62,935 nucleotides of DNA from CAZSWS01 sp964610765 (lineage in GTDB: Bacteria > Bacteroidota > Bacteroidia > Bacteroidales > Tannerellaceae), in assembly GCA_964610765.1 (NCBI GenBank), contig CAZSWS010000006.1:1-62935 (forward strand), given 5' to 3'. The notes below the pieces were generated by a model, which was not told the origin of the DNA, did no database searches, and was given only the letters and a program-made list of their open reading frames with translations. Positions 43,388-52,782 of the stretch are shown here, one piece after another. Position numbers and translations under genes: made by a program. Each line of letters opens with the position of its first letter. Within the stretch, counting starts at the first letter, position 1.

Positions 43388-45049
43388 ATGAATAACAATA
43401 GACCTGATTTTATATTTGAAAGTAGCTGGGAAGTTTGTAACATGGTAGGCGGAATATATACGGTACTATCAACAAGAGCCCAAACACTACAAACGTATTT
43501 CGAAGACCAAGTTATATTTATAGGTCCTTATTTTGGCAGCTTGCCAGCTGATTTTGAAGCAAGTGACGATTTATATCCTGTTTGGACTAATCATGCAATC
43601 AATCAAGAAGGACTGCCTATTATAATAGGTAGATGGAAAGTGCCCGGAAAACCAATTGTTATATTGGTTGATTATACTCCCTTTGAAGAAGAAAAAAACC
43701 AACTATATTACCAAATGTGGGATAAGTATCGCGTTGACTCTTCTAAAGCTTATGGAGACTATGATGATTCTTGTATTTTTGCTTATGCCGTTGGGAAAGT
43801 AATTGAAAGCTTCTACAAATATCATAAGCTTAATGATAAAAAGGTAGTAGCCCATATGAATGAATGGATGTTAGGTATGGGTGCCTTGTATCTTCAGCAA
43901 CATGTACCTGAAATAGCCACCATATTCACGACCCATGCAACAACTATAGGGCGTTCTATAGCGGGGAATAACAAAGAGCTGTATGCCTATATGACTCAAT
44001 ATAATGGGGACATTATGGCTCATGAACTTCACGTAGAAGCTAAGCATTCAATAGAAAAACAAACAGCCCATCATGTAGATGCCTTTACGACTGTTAGTGA
44101 TATAACTGCATATGAATGTGAAGAACTTTTAGATAAAAAGCCCACCCTTGTTACACCCAATGGCTTTGAACCTAATTTCGTTCCATCCGGGACAGCTTAT
44201 ACCAAAGCTCGTAAAGAAGCTCGAAAGTGCCTTATACAGGTAGCGGAGAAGTTGCTGGGGCAATCTATAGATGACGATTCATTTTTAATTGCTACCAGTG
44301 GACGTAATGAATATAGAAACAAAGGATTAGATGTTTTTATTGACTCTGTCAACCTATTAAAAGGAAAAGTTGATAAAAAAGTTATTGCGTTTATTATGGT
44401 TCCGGGATGGGTTAGAGAAGCTCGTTCTGACCTTAAACTAGCAATAGATAAGAATTTGCCCATTGAAGAGCCTCTGCAAATGCCATTTATTACGCATTGC
44501 ATAAATCAGATAAATGAAGATAAGATTGTAAATTATATCCTCCAAAAAGGTTTTACAAACAGTCCCGACAATCATGTCAATATAATTTTCGTCCCAAGCT
44601 ATTTGAATGGAAATGATGGCATCTTTAATAAATCATACTACGACTTGTTAATAGGAATGGATGCTACGGTATTCCCCTCTTATTATGAACCTTGGGGCTA
44701 TACGCCTCTTGAAAGTATAGCTTTCGGCATTCCTACTATTACCACTAACTTATCAGGGTTTGGGCAGTGGGTAAATACTGTGAATGAAAACAATTTGTAT
44801 GAGGATGCTGTTGAAGTTGTACAGAGAGATGATTATAACTACATTGATGTAATCAATAACATTTCAAAAGTATTGATTGATTGGAGCAAAAAGAATAAAA
44901 CAGAAAAAAATAAAATGAAAAGAAACTGCTTCAAGCTAGTTGCTCTGGCTGAATGGAGTAAGTTTATCATTCATTATTTGGACGTTTATGACAAAGCTTT
45001 AATGCACGCAAAAGAACGTAACGAGAAAACTAAACATATACTCAATTAA
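43388..45049 (+). CDS. Glycogen synthase, GT3 (eukaryote-like) type
   Basis: A 553-residue GT-B enzyme of the GT3 family, which uses UDP-glucose to extend glycogen, unlike the ADP-glucose GlgA (GT5) of most bacteria. The start FIFESSWEVCNMVGGIYTVL is typical, and the donor motif EPWGYTPLES is the E-x7-E glutamate pair. It is followed 127 bases later by the glucan phosphorylase, giving synthesis and breakdown genes side by side. No branching or debranching enzyme is in this window. Confidence 0.92.
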   Translation: MNNNRPDFIFESSWEVCNMVGGIYTVLSTRAQTLQTYFEDQVIFIGPYFGSLPADFEASDDLYPVWTNHAINQEGLPIIIGRWKVPGKPIVILVDYTPFEEEKNQLYYQMWDKYRVDSSKAYGDYDDSCIFAYAVGKVIESFYKYHKLNDKKVVAHMNEWMLGMGALYLQQHVPEIATIFTTHATTIGRSIAGNNKELYAYMTQYNGDIMAHELHVEAKHSIEKQTAHHVDAFTTVSDITAYECEELLDKKPTLVTPNGFEPNFVPSGTAYTKARKEARKCLIQVAEKLLGQSIDDDSFLIATSGRNEYRNKGLDVFIDSVNLLKGKVDKKVIAFIMVPGWVREARSDLKLAIDKNLPIEEPLQMPFITHCINQINEDKIVNYILQKGFTNSPDNHVNIIFVPSYLNGNDGIFNKSYYDLLIGMDATVFPSYYEPWGYTPLESIAFGIPTITTNLSGFGQWVNTVNENNLYEDAVEVVQRDDYNYIDVINNISKVLIDWSKKNKTEKNKMKRNCFKLVALAEWSKFIIHYLDVYDKALMHAKERNEKTKHILN

Positions 45050-45176
45050 GCGAATTGACTTTAATAACAGATAAATAAAACTTGTTAAGACTAAATAAAC
45101 AACATAATATCTCTTGATTATTGTATAATTTTACCTATATATAAATCCAAATAAAATATTAAATACTTAAAAAAAT

Positions 45177-47741
45177 ATGAGAATAGCAACAAACAAATCT
45201 AATCAGCCAACTTGGAGGGAAATATATTCGCATTCTTTTTTACCTAAAGAATTAGAACCCCTACATGAAATGGCTACCAATTTATGGTGGGTGTGGAATC
45301 ATGAAGGTGCTAAACTATTTGGAAAGATAGATCCTGAATCTTGGAAAAAAACAGAGGGAAACCCCATGCAAGTACTGCAAAACCTTTCACATAAACGTAT
45401 GCAGGAAATCATTGATAGCAAAGAACTTACCGATGAAATAAAAAGTGTTTATGAAAAGTTTAAAGCATATATTAATGTAGCACCGGATAAGACCAGACCT
45501 TCAGTTGCTTATTTCAGCATGGAGTATGGGCTAACCAATGTGCTGAAAATATATTCAGGAGGACTTGGCATTTTAGCAGGCGACTACTTAAAACAAGCTA
45601 GTGACTCAAATATTGACATGGTAGGTGTTGGGTTTTTATATCGATATGGATATTTTACTCAATCGCTATCTATGGACGGACAACAAATTGCCAACTATGA
45701 GCCGCAAGACTTCAAATCATTATCTCTTGTTCAAGTATTGAATGAAGACGGAACGCCAATGATATTAGAGGTTCCTTTTTCCGGTCGAATTGTATATACC
45801 AATATATGGAAAGTAAGTGTAGGCCGTATTCCTTTATACTTGATGGATACAGATATTCCTCAAAACAGTGAGTGGGATCGCTCCATTACGCATCAGTTAT
45901 ATGGTGGAGACTGGGAAAACCGCATGAAGCAAGAATATTTGCTAGGTATTGGTGGCGTCTATCTTTTAAATAAATTAGGGATTAAGAAAGATGTATATCA
46001 TTGTAATGAAGGACATGCAGCTTTAATCAATGCTCAACGATTGGTTGATTATATCCAGAATGACAAGCTTTCTTTCAATGAAGCACTAGAAGTAGTTCGT
46101 GCATCATCACTTTATACTTGCCATACTCCTGTTCCTGCAGGTCATGATTATTTTGACGAAGGATTATTGGGTAAATATATGGGCGAATTCCCGGCTAAAT
46201 TAGGTATCTCATGGCAGCAGTTTATTGATATGGGGCGTGAGAACCCAGGAAGTCAAGAACGATTCTGCATGAGTTTCTTTGCGCTAAATACAAGCCAGGA
46301 AGCTAACGGAGTAAGTTATTTACATGGCATCGTGAGCCGTAAAATGTTTGCTCCTATGTGGAAGGGATACTTCCCGGAAGAACTACATGTGGGTTATGTA
46401 ACAAACGGCGTACATATGCCAACATGGGCTGCAACTGAATGGAAAAAATATTATAGTAGAATATTTAACAAATCATTTGCCACCGATCAATCCAATATGG
46501 ACATTTGGGAAGAAATCATGCATGTGCCTGATTCTGAAATATGGGAAATTCGCAAAACACTTAAAAGAAAACTGGTTGATCATATTAAAGTACAATACAG
46601 GGAAAACTGGTTGAAAAATGGTGTTGAACCATCCAGAGTAGTTACACTTTTAGAAAAAATAGATCCAAACGCACTATTGATAGGCTTCGGCAGACGATTT
46701 GCAACATACAAGCGTGCCCATCTGCTTTTTACAGACCTAGACAGATTGGCTAAAATTGTAAACAACCCGGATTTGCCTGTTCAGTTTGTCTTTACAGGAA
46801 AAGCACACCCCGCTGATGGTGGTGGTCAGGGATTGATTAAACATATTATGGAAATCTCCAAACGACCCGAATTTGTGGGTAAAATAATCTTCTTGGAGAA
46901 CTATGATATGCGTCTGGCACGACGACTTATATCCGGTGTTGATGTTTGGCTTAACACACCTACACGTCCGCTCGAAGCTTCGGGAACATCAGGTGAAAAA
47001 GCACAAATGAATGGTGTACTCAACTTCTCAGTCTTAGATGGCTGGTGGTATGAGGGATATCGCGAAGGTGCTGGCTGGGCATTAACAGATAAAAGAACGT
47101 ATGAAAATCAGCAGTATCAAGACCAGCTTGACGCAGCTACTATCTATCAAATGCTTGAAGATGAAATAATTCCTCTATTCTTTGATAGAAATGAAAACGG
47201 ATACTCGCATGGTTGGATTCAATATATCAAAAAGTCAATCTATGAAATTGCACCTAACTATACGATGAAGCGTATGTTGGATGACTACTTTGAAAGATTT
47301 TATAATAAGCTTGCCAAACGATCAAAACAATTAATTAAAAATAGTTTTGCTGAAGCCAAGAAAATTACTGCTTGGAAAGAAGAAGTGGCTTCACACTGGG
47401 ATTCATTTGAAGTAGAGTCTATCACCTTTGATGAAGACTTGCAAAATGGAGAAACTATGATAGGTAAGAATTATGATATTAATGTCGTGATTGACCGTAA
47501 AAACTTGAAAGGCGACTTGGGCGTTGATCTTGTTCTTGCTGAAAAACAAGTTGAATCAGGACAATTGAATTTCAACAATAGTGTCTCTTTTAATTTGGTT
47601 AAAACTGAAGGAACAAAGATGTATTTTAATCTAAGTTCAATGATTAATGAGTCTGGTCATAAGGTGATTGGTCTTAGAGTATATCCACACAACCCGATGC
47701 TACCCCATCGCATGGATTTTGCATATGTAAGATGGATTTAA
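45177..47741 (+). CDS. glgP: Alpha-glucan phosphorylase (GT35)
   Basis: An 854-residue PLP-dependent enzyme that releases glucose-1-phosphate from glycogen or maltodextrin. It belongs to the alternative GT35 group, with FSMEYGLTNVLKIYSGGLGILAGDYLK split here as FSMEYGLTN and YSGGLGILAGDYLK, and the PLP lysine in EASGTSGEKAQMNG. The C-terminal portion (about 770-854) looks like an extra beta domain. It sits downstream of the glycogen synthase and may share its transcript. Confidence 0.93.
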   Translation: MRIATNKSNQPTWREIYSHSFLPKELEPLHEMATNLWWVWNHEGAKLFGKIDPESWKKTEGNPMQVLQNLSHKRMQEIIDSKELTDEIKSVYEKFKAYINVAPDKTRPSVAYFSMEYGLTNVLKIYSGGLGILAGDYLKQASDSNIDMVGVGFLYRYGYFTQSLSMDGQQIANYEPQDFKSLSLVQVLNEDGTPMILEVPFSGRIVYTNIWKVSVGRIPLYLMDTDIPQNSEWDRSITHQLYGGDWENRMKQEYLLGIGGVYLLNKLGIKKDVYHCNEGHAALINAQRLVDYIQNDKLSFNEALEVVRASSLYTCHTPVPAGHDYFDEGLLGKYMGEFPAKLGISWQQFIDMGRENPGSQERFCMSFFALNTSQEANGVSYLHGIVSRKMFAPMWKGYFPEELHVGYVTNGVHMPTWAATEWKKYYSRIFNKSFATDQSNMDIWEEIMHVPDSEIWEIRKTLKRKLVDHIKVQYRENWLKNGVEPSRVVTLLEKIDPNALLIGFGRRFATYKRAHLLFTDLDRLAKIVNNPDLPVQFVFTGKAHPADGGGQGLIKHIMEISKRPEFVGKIIFLENYDMRLARRLISGVDVWLNTPTRPLEASGTSGEKAQMNGVLNFSVLDGWWYEGYREGAGWALTDKRTYENQQYQDQLDAATIYQMLEDEIIPLFFDRNENGYSHGWIQYIKKSIYEIAPNYTMKRMLDDYFERFYNKLAKRSKQLIKNSFAEAKKITAWKEEVASHWDSFEVESITFDEDLQNGETMIGKNYDINVVIDRKNLKGDLGVDLVLAEKQVESGQLNFNNSVSFNLVKTEGTKMYFNLSSMINESGHKVIGLRVYPHNPMLPHRMDFAYVRWI

Positions 47742-47770
47742 TTACGGTTAGGATTTCATTATATAAAAAA

Positions 47771-47799
47771 AGAGGCGTCTGTTGAGCGCCTCTTTTTTT
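47771..47799 (+). terminator. Terminator after glgP
   Basis: A stem of AGAGGCG (47771-47777) with CGCCTCT (47787-47793), A-rich before and followed by seven T. It can act for tRNA-Gln on the other strand as well. Confidence 0.88.
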
Positions 47800-47812
47800 A
47801 TGAATGAAATTG

Positions 47813-47883
47813 TTGTTCTACCAAGACTCGAACTTGGAATTTCAGGACCAGAATCTGACGTGTTACCATTACACCATAGAACA
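47813..47883 (-). tRNA. tRNA-Gln (anticodon CUG)
   Basis: Read on the minus strand: acceptor TGTTCTA/TAGAACA, D-arm GTGTAATGGTAACAC, anticodon loop TTCTGGT with CTG, and T-arm CCAAG-TTCGAGT-CTTGG, 71 bases in all without CCA. The anticodon stem TCAGA/CCTGA has an A-C mismatch next to the loop. It reads CAG codons. Confidence 0.93.
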
Positions 47884-47922
47884 ATAAAACGATTTTAGCC
47901 TGGTTTTTTGCTGATTCTGCTG

Positions 47923-47930
47923 CAAAAGTA
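47923..47930 (-). promoter_or_regulatory. tRNA-Gln promoter element TACTTTTG
   Basis: On the minus strand this reads TACTTTTG, 40 bases before the tRNA 5' end, an exact TAnnTTTG match. Confidence 0.6.
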
Positions 47931-48071
47931 AATATTTTTCTTCATAATCAATACTTAGCTGATTGATTTTTCGTTTCAGAAAGTACTCAAAACATTCTTC
48001 GCTCTTTTTTGTTATAAATTAATATATCCAAACTGCCCATTCCGAATAATGTTGAATGCAAAATAATGGAG

Positions 48072-48079
48072 TATATTTG
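48072..48079 (+). promoter_or_regulatory. -7 element TATATTTG
   Basis: An exact consensus match 25 bases before rsfS. A TTG at 48052-48054 gives a 17-base spacing, shorter than usual. Confidence 0.55.
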
Positions 48080-48104
48080 TAGGATAATTATTAATTGACA
48101 ATGA

Positions 48105-48467
48105 ATGGATAAAGAAACAAGTGCATTAATCAATACAATCGTAAAAGGAGTTCAAGAAAAAAAGGGAAAAAACATTGTTATTATTGATTTGACTGAACTA
48201 CCGGGTGTAATATGCCAATACATGATTATTTGTGAAGGAAATACACCTAATCAAGTATCATCTATTTACGAGTCGGTTTTAGATGAAGTCAGAAAAGAAG
48301 TAAAAGAAAAACCTATCGCAACTGTGGGTGTGAAAAATGCGCAATGGATTGGATTAGATTATGGCACAGTTCTTGTACATGTATTCTTGCCTGAATTAAG
48401 AGAATACTACAATTTAGAGTATTTATGGGCAGACTCAAAAATAGAAAAAATAGCCAATTTAGATTAA
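48105..48467 (+). CDS. rsfS: Ribosome silencing factor RsfS
   Basis: A 120-residue protein of the RsfS/Iojap family, which binds ribosomal protein L14 and blocks subunit joining when nutrients are short. Characteristic stretches are VIIDLTELPGVICQYMIICE, GNTPNQV and the final WIGLDYGTVLVHVF. It precedes ftsH by 38 bases, a common Bacteroidetes arrangement. Confidence 0.95.
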   Translation: MDKETSALINTIVKGVQEKKGKNIVIIDLTELPGVICQYMIICEGNTPNQVSSIYESVLDEVRKEVKEKPIATVGVKNAQWIGLDYGTVLVHVFLPELREYYNLEYLWADSKIEKIANLD

Positions 48468-48505
48468 AACCGGGCTATCATACATAAAAACAAAGAATAG
48501 AATTC

Positions 48506-50545
48506 ATGAATAACAATCCCAATAAGCGCCCCAATCTTCCAAATAACAAAAAAGGTTTTAAGTTTAGCCTTTATTGGATTTATGGGCTGATAGCAATAGC
48601 TTTAATAGCTTTGTTAATGACTAATCAAACCACTACCATAAAAGAAATTGGATGGACTACGTTTGAAAAATACTTAACAGAAGATTCTTTTGATGATATC
48701 TTAGTCTATGAAAAGAAACTGGAAGCAAAAGTAAAGAAAGATAAAGTCACGCTGATTTTCGGAGCTGACACGGCAAACAATATGACCGGAGATCCCATCG
48801 TTATTACCAATATCCCTTCTGCTGACTTTTTTGCCACCTATTACCAGAATCTGACAAAAGAACAGGAATTATCCTCAGAAGTTGATTATAAAAACGAAAA
48901 AAATGTCTTCCTGACTTTTCTTATTAGCTCTATTCCTTTCATTCTATTCATAGCTATTTGGATTTATTTGATTAGAAGAATGTCTGGTGGTGGTGGTGGT
49001 GCCGGAGGAGGCGTCTTTAACGTGGGTAAATCGAAGGCTCAACTGTTTGATAAAGACAACGAGATGAAGGTGTCTTTCAAGGATGTAGCCGGATTGTATG
49101 AAGCAAAACAAGAGGTGGAAGAAATAGTTTCTTTTCTTAAAAACCCCAAAAAATACACAGAACTGGGTGGAAAAATACCTAAAGGAGCATTATTGGTAGG
49201 TCCTCCGGGAACAGGTAAGACGCTATTAGCCAAAGCCGTTGCGGGCGAAGCTCATGTGCCTTTCTTTTCTCTTTCAGGATCAGACTTTGTAGAAATGTTC
49301 GTGGGTGTTGGAGCATCGCGAGTGAGAGACTTATTCAGACAAGCAAAAGAAAAAGCACCTTGTATTGTGTTTATTGATGAGATAGATGCAGTGGGAAGAG
49401 CTCGGGGAAGAAATGCAAGTATGAATAGCAACGACGAACGGGAAAACACATTGAACCAATTATTGACAGAAATGGATGGCTTTGGTTCAAATAGTGGTGT
49501 TATTATATTAGCTGCTACAAACCGTGCGGATGTATTAGACAAAGCATTACTACGCGCCGGAAGGTTTGACCGCCAAATTTATGTGGATTTGCCGGATTTA
49601 AATGAACGTAAAGAAATATTTAAAGTTCACCTTCGACCTATTAAGATAGATGAGTCAGTAGATATGGACCTATTAGCCAGACAAACTCCCGGCTTCTCAG
49701 GAGCAGATATTGCCAATGTTTGTAATGAAGCTGCATTAATTGCCGCACGAAACGAAAAACAATATGTGCAAAAAGATGACTTCATGAATGCGGTTGACCG
49801 TATTGTTGGTGGTCTGGAAAAACGAACTAAGATTACAACATTAGAAGAGCGCAAAAGCATCGCATGTCATGAAGCAGGCCACGCCTCTATTAGTTGGCTC
49901 TTAGAGCATGCAAACCCATTGGTTAAGGTGACAATCGTGCCTCGTGGTAAAGCCTTAGGCGCTGCCTGGTATCTACCTGAAGAGCGACAAATAACAACCA
50001 AGGAACAGCTTCTTGATGAGACATGTGCCATATTAGGTGGACGTGCTGCAGAAGAAGTCTTCTTGAACAGCATATCAACAGGAGCTTCTAACGACCTTGA
50101 AAGAGTAACTAAACAGGCTTATGCAATGGTCGTTTACTTTGGTATGAGTGAAAAAATGCCTAATCTTAACTACTATGATTCAAGCGGTCAAGATTGGGGT
50201 TTTACAAAGCCATATAGTGAAGATACTGCTAAACTAATTGATGAGGAAGTGCAGCGTATTATTACCGAGCAATATGAGAGAGCCAAATCATTACTGGTAG
50301 AACATGCAGATAAGCATAATGAGTTAGCTGATTTATTACTCAAAAGAGAAGTTATTTATTCAGAAGATGTGGAAAACATCTTTGGTCCACGTAAGTGGAA
50401 GTCACGTTCAGACGAAATTATGGATTTGAATGCTTCTACCCAGCAAACTGAAGAAAGTAGTGATGCTGCCACCTCTTCAGATAATGAGCAATCAGATGTA
50501 ATAGAAAATAAGGATGATATAATCGACCATATTTCTGAGAGTTAA
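48506..50545 (+). CDS. ftsH: ATP-dependent zinc metalloprotease FtsH
   Basis: A 679-residue membrane-anchored AAA+ protease that degrades membrane and regulatory proteins. It has two membrane helices (about residues 19-39 and 140-160), a small periplasmic domain, a glycine-rich junction (MSGGGGGAGGGVFN), Walker A GPPGTGKT (232-239), the arginine-finger RAGRFDRQ and the zinc site HEAGH (455-459). The last ~45 residues are acidic and Ser/Thr-rich. It is followed by a hairpin and cdsA. Confidence 0.96.
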   Translation: MNNNPNKRPNLPNNKKGFKFSLYWIYGLIAIALIALLMTNQTTTIKEIGWTTFEKYLTEDSFDDILVYEKKLEAKVKKDKVTLIFGADTANNMTGDPIVITNIPSADFFATYYQNLTKEQELSSEVDYKNEKNVFLTFLISSIPFILFIAIWIYLIRRMSGGGGGAGGGVFNVGKSKAQLFDKDNEMKVSFKDVAGLYEAKQEVEEIVSFLKNPKKYTELGGKIPKGALLVGPPGTGKTLLAKAVAGEAHVPFFSLSGSDFVEMFVGVGASRVRDLFRQAKEKAPCIVFIDEIDAVGRARGRNASMNSNDERENTLNQLLTEMDGFGSNSGVIILAATNRADVLDKALLRAGRFDRQIYVDLPDLNERKEIFKVHLRPIKIDESVDMDLLARQTPGFSGADIANVCNEAALIAARNEKQYVQKDDFMNAVDRIVGGLEKRTKITTLEERKSIACHEAGHASISWLLEHANPLVKVTIVPRGKALGAAWYLPEERQITTKEQLLDETCAILGGRAAEEVFLNSISTGASNDLERVTKQAYAMVVYFGMSEKMPNLNYYDSSGQDWGFTKPYSEDTAKLIDEEVQRIITEQYERAKSLLVEHADKHNELADLLLKREVIYSEDVENIFGPRKWKSRSDEIMDLNASTQQTEESSDAATSSDNEQSDVIENKDDIIDHISES

Positions 50546-50561
50546 TAAATAGAATTATAGA

Positions 50562-50598
50562 GATGCCGGAATAACAATATGTATTTGTTTCCGGCATC
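50562..50598 (+). terminator. Hairpin between ftsH and cdsA
   Basis: A perfect 10-bp stem (GATGCCGGAA 50562-50571 with TTCCGGCATC 50589-50598) but with only a weak T-rich tail. It may partly end the ftsH transcript or stabilise it while letting cdsA be read through. Confidence 0.55.
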
Positions 50599-50625
50599 AT
50601 TCATTTTGATATTAGAAGTGTTGCT

Positions 50626-51453
50626 TTGAAAAACTTTATTATAAGAGCCATTACGGGTATTGTTTTTGTAGCTTTACTAATTATTGCTACTTGTTTTAAT
50701 CCTTTTACGTTTGCTGCTTTTTTTAGCTTATTACTTATGCTTGCGATGTATGAGTATAATAAGTTAGTGAAAATAGATAGAGCTTTAATTCGGATTAGTA
50801 ATGTTTTGGGCGGCGTCTATTTGTTTTTATCAGTCTTTTTCTTTTCAGGTGGGTACATAGGCTATATGGTGTTTTTTCCATATATCTTATTTATAATCGC
50901 TTTACTATTTATAGAGCTATACAATAAAAATGGCCATCTGTTAGAAGAGGTTGGTGCATGTCTTGGAGGACAAATCTATATCGCCGCTTTTATATCGGTT
51001 GCTAATTTACTCGTATTTACACCCAGTCTATCTGAACAGTCAGTTCAATTTACGCCCTATAACTTACTGGCGGTTTTTGTTGTAATCTGGCTAAATGATA
51101 CAGGAGCCTATTTAATTGGATCAACCATGGGTAAGCATCGTCTATTTGAAAGAATATCTCCAAAAAAATCATGGGAAGGCTTTTTTGGTGGTATCATAAT
51201 TAGTGTATTAGCGGCTTATTTTATAGCTCCATATATCCATGTTAATCAAATAGCTGCAGTAGGCTTCGCTTTATTGATCTCATTAGTAGCTACCATGGGT
51301 GATTTGGTTGAGTCTATGGTAAAACGCATTGCTAATGTAAAAGATGCCGGAAATATATTGCCCGGACATGGAGGTATTCTAGATAGAATAGATGGTGCAA
51401 TTCCTTCAATACCGGTAGCTTATATGTTTATTGAACTTTTTATTCGAAATTAA
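50626..51453 (+). CDS. cdsA: Phosphatidate cytidylyltransferase
   Basis: A 275-residue membrane enzyme that makes CDP-diacylglycerol from phosphatidate and CTP, the branch point of phospholipid synthesis. About eight helices are predicted. The family signature near the C-terminus is intact: SLVATMGDLVESMVKRIANV and KDAGNILPGHGGILDRIDGA. The start codon appears to be TTG (50626), since no ATG is available before MYEYNKL, which would remove two helices. Its 3' end overlaps the end of the convergent outer-membrane protein gene by 14 bases. Confidence 0.93.
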   Translation: MKNFIIRAITGIVFVALLIIATCFNPFTFAAFFSLLLMLAMYEYNKLVKIDRALIRISNVLGGVYLFLSVFFFSGGYIGYMVFFPYILFIIALLFIELYNKNGHLLEEVGACLGGQIYIAAFISVANLLVFTPSLSEQSVQFTPYNLLAVFVVIWLNDTGAYLIGSTMGKHRLFERISPKKSWEGFFGGIIISVLAAYFIAPYIHVNQIAAVGFALLISLVATMGDLVESMVKRIANVKDAGNILPGHGGILDRIDGAIPSIPVAYMFIELFIRN

Positions 51454-52144
51454 ATACAAGAGAAATCATTCTGGATTTAGCTTTTGACAAGGCATTAGTA
51501 TAAACTATCAAGCTTTCATCTGTTAAGTCAGACCTATCCTTTTTAAGTAAATCTATTAAACCAAAGCTGAATTTCAGTTCAGGACATAGTTTAAAGTAAG
51601 GCAGGTAAATATCGCAACCAAACCCTACCTCTACTCCACAATCAAAACTGCTCAGCAAGACCGCATTTCCCTTTTTTCTACCTAAATCTGCAGCTCCATA
51701 AATGCCTCCCAATATATATGGGCGCACATTATTCAGCCGCAATGATGTGACTTTTAAAGACAAGGGTAGTGATAAATAGTTTGAACGCAAAGATGTTTCA
51801 TAAAATTCATCCACCCCGGCAGCTTTATACCTAATCTTTTTATCTCCAAAATTAATCGTAGGCGTCATGCGTAAATTCATGAATTGACTCAAGTATAGAT
51901 TACCGATAATACCCACTGAAAAGCCGGGAGAATAAGAGGGTATTTCTGCAAATAAGGTTTCACCTGTTGCGGTAGGAATGCCACTATTAGTTAATATCAA
52001 GTCTTGCGTATGGATTCCTACATGAAATCCGAGGTGAAAACGCTTTAAATCTACATACGGTTGATTTTTAACTCTTTCTTTTTGAGAGAAAGAACTTGTT
52101 GTAGATAGTAAAATGAATGATAGCAGCCAATAAGAAATACGCAT
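51440..52144 (-). CDS. PorT-family outer-membrane beta-barrel protein
   Basis: A 234-residue protein with a signal peptide (MRISYWLLSFILLSTTSSFS) and alternating hydrophobic strands ending in Phe-Glu (MISLVFNFE), as expected of an outer-membrane barrel. The segments LGFHVGIHTQDL and LYLSQFMNLRMTPTINFG resemble PorT, which in Porphyromonas gingivalis is needed for type IX secretion. Whether this is the true PorT orthologue or a paralogue of the broad beta-barrel family is not decided by sequence reading. Confidence 0.75.
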   Translation of the reverse strand: MRISYWLLSFILLSTTSSFSQKERVKNQPYVDLKRFHLGFHVGIHTQDLILTNSGIPTATGETLFAEIPSYSPGFSVGIIGNLYLSQFMNLRMTPTINFGDKKIRYKAAGVDEFYETSLRSNYLSLPLSLKVTSLRLNNVRPYILGGIYGAADLGRKKGNAVLLSSFDCGVEVGFGCDIYLPYFKLCPELKFSFGLIDLLKKDRSDLTDESLIVYTNALSKAKSRMISLVFNFE

Positions 52145-52484
52145 AGTCTAATATGTTATATAAAGAATAACGTATTAGGTGTTGCTTTATTGCTAATCAT
52201 ATGCAGTTTTCATACACCTCCACTGGTTATCTATGCTTATTCGGCATTTTACAGACTTAACAATTTATATACAAAAGTCATTAAACTGAAAAAGGGAAAA
52301 GCTTGACATTGGCAGTAGTTGTTTAGATACAAGCAAGTTAGAGTAATACGAGGTGTAGAGCAGATAGTATGCGTTTTGACTATAAGTATTAAAAGTCATG
52401 GTTCTTTTTCTTTCTTGATAATTTAATTGTATTTTTGTGCCAATAAAATTTAGTATTAATAGTTTCTAATTTAAAATTAAAAAG
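52145..52484. other. Divergent intergenic region, no gene
   Basis: The only clear signal is a TATTTTTG element at 52430-52437, upstream of the ferredoxin. The rest is AT-rich without repeats or coding signal that I can support. Confidence 0.5.
52430..52437 (+). promoter_or_regulatory. -7 element TATTTTTG
   Basis: An exact TAnnTTTG match 48 bases before the ferredoxin start. Confidence 0.55.
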
Positions 52485-52652
52485 ATGGCTTACGTAATTA
52501 GTGATGACTGCATTGCTTGTGGCACTTGCATCGATGAATGTCCGGTTAACGCGATTTCAGAAGGTGATATCTATGTAATAGATCCAGAAACATGCACCGA
52601 TTGTGGAACATGTGCTGATGCATGCCCAACCGAAGCAATCAATCCAGCATAA
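52485..52652 (+). CDS. 2[4Fe-4S] ferredoxin
   Basis: A 55-residue bacterial-type ferredoxin that carries electrons at low potential in anaerobic metabolism. Two copies of the C-x2-C-x2-C-x3-C-P motif are present: Cys9, 12, 15, 19 and Cys37-region 37, 40, 43, 47, each last Cys followed by Pro. The first ligand of the second set is Cys37, after an E-T pair. It is short but complete, with its own promoter element and a strong terminator, so it is a single-gene transcript. Confidence 0.95.
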   Translation: MAYVISDDCIACGTCIDECPVNAISEGDIYVIDPETCTDCGTCADACPTEAINPA

Positions 52653-52675
52653 GATAGAATATGCTAGAGAAATAG

Positions 52676-52710
52676 AAAAAGGAGGTTTTTATATTTAAAA
52701 CCTCCTTTTT
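52676..52710 (+). terminator. Terminator of the ferredoxin gene
   Basis: A perfect 14-bp stem (52676-52689 with 52697-52710) whose descending arm ends in TTTTT. Confidence 0.9.
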
Positions 52711-52725
52711 CTATGGGTAGATAAC

Positions 52726-52763
52726 AAAAAACGCACGAACATAGATTACATTCGTGCGTTTTT
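52726..52763 (-). terminator. Terminator of pgk
   Basis: AACGCACGAA (52730-52739) pairs with TTCGTGCGTT (52751-52760), flanked by A and T runs. It lies just past the pgk stop on the minus strand and forms a tail-to-tail pair with the ferredoxin terminator. Confidence 0.88.
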
Positions 52764-52782
52764 CATATTTAGTATGATAGTA

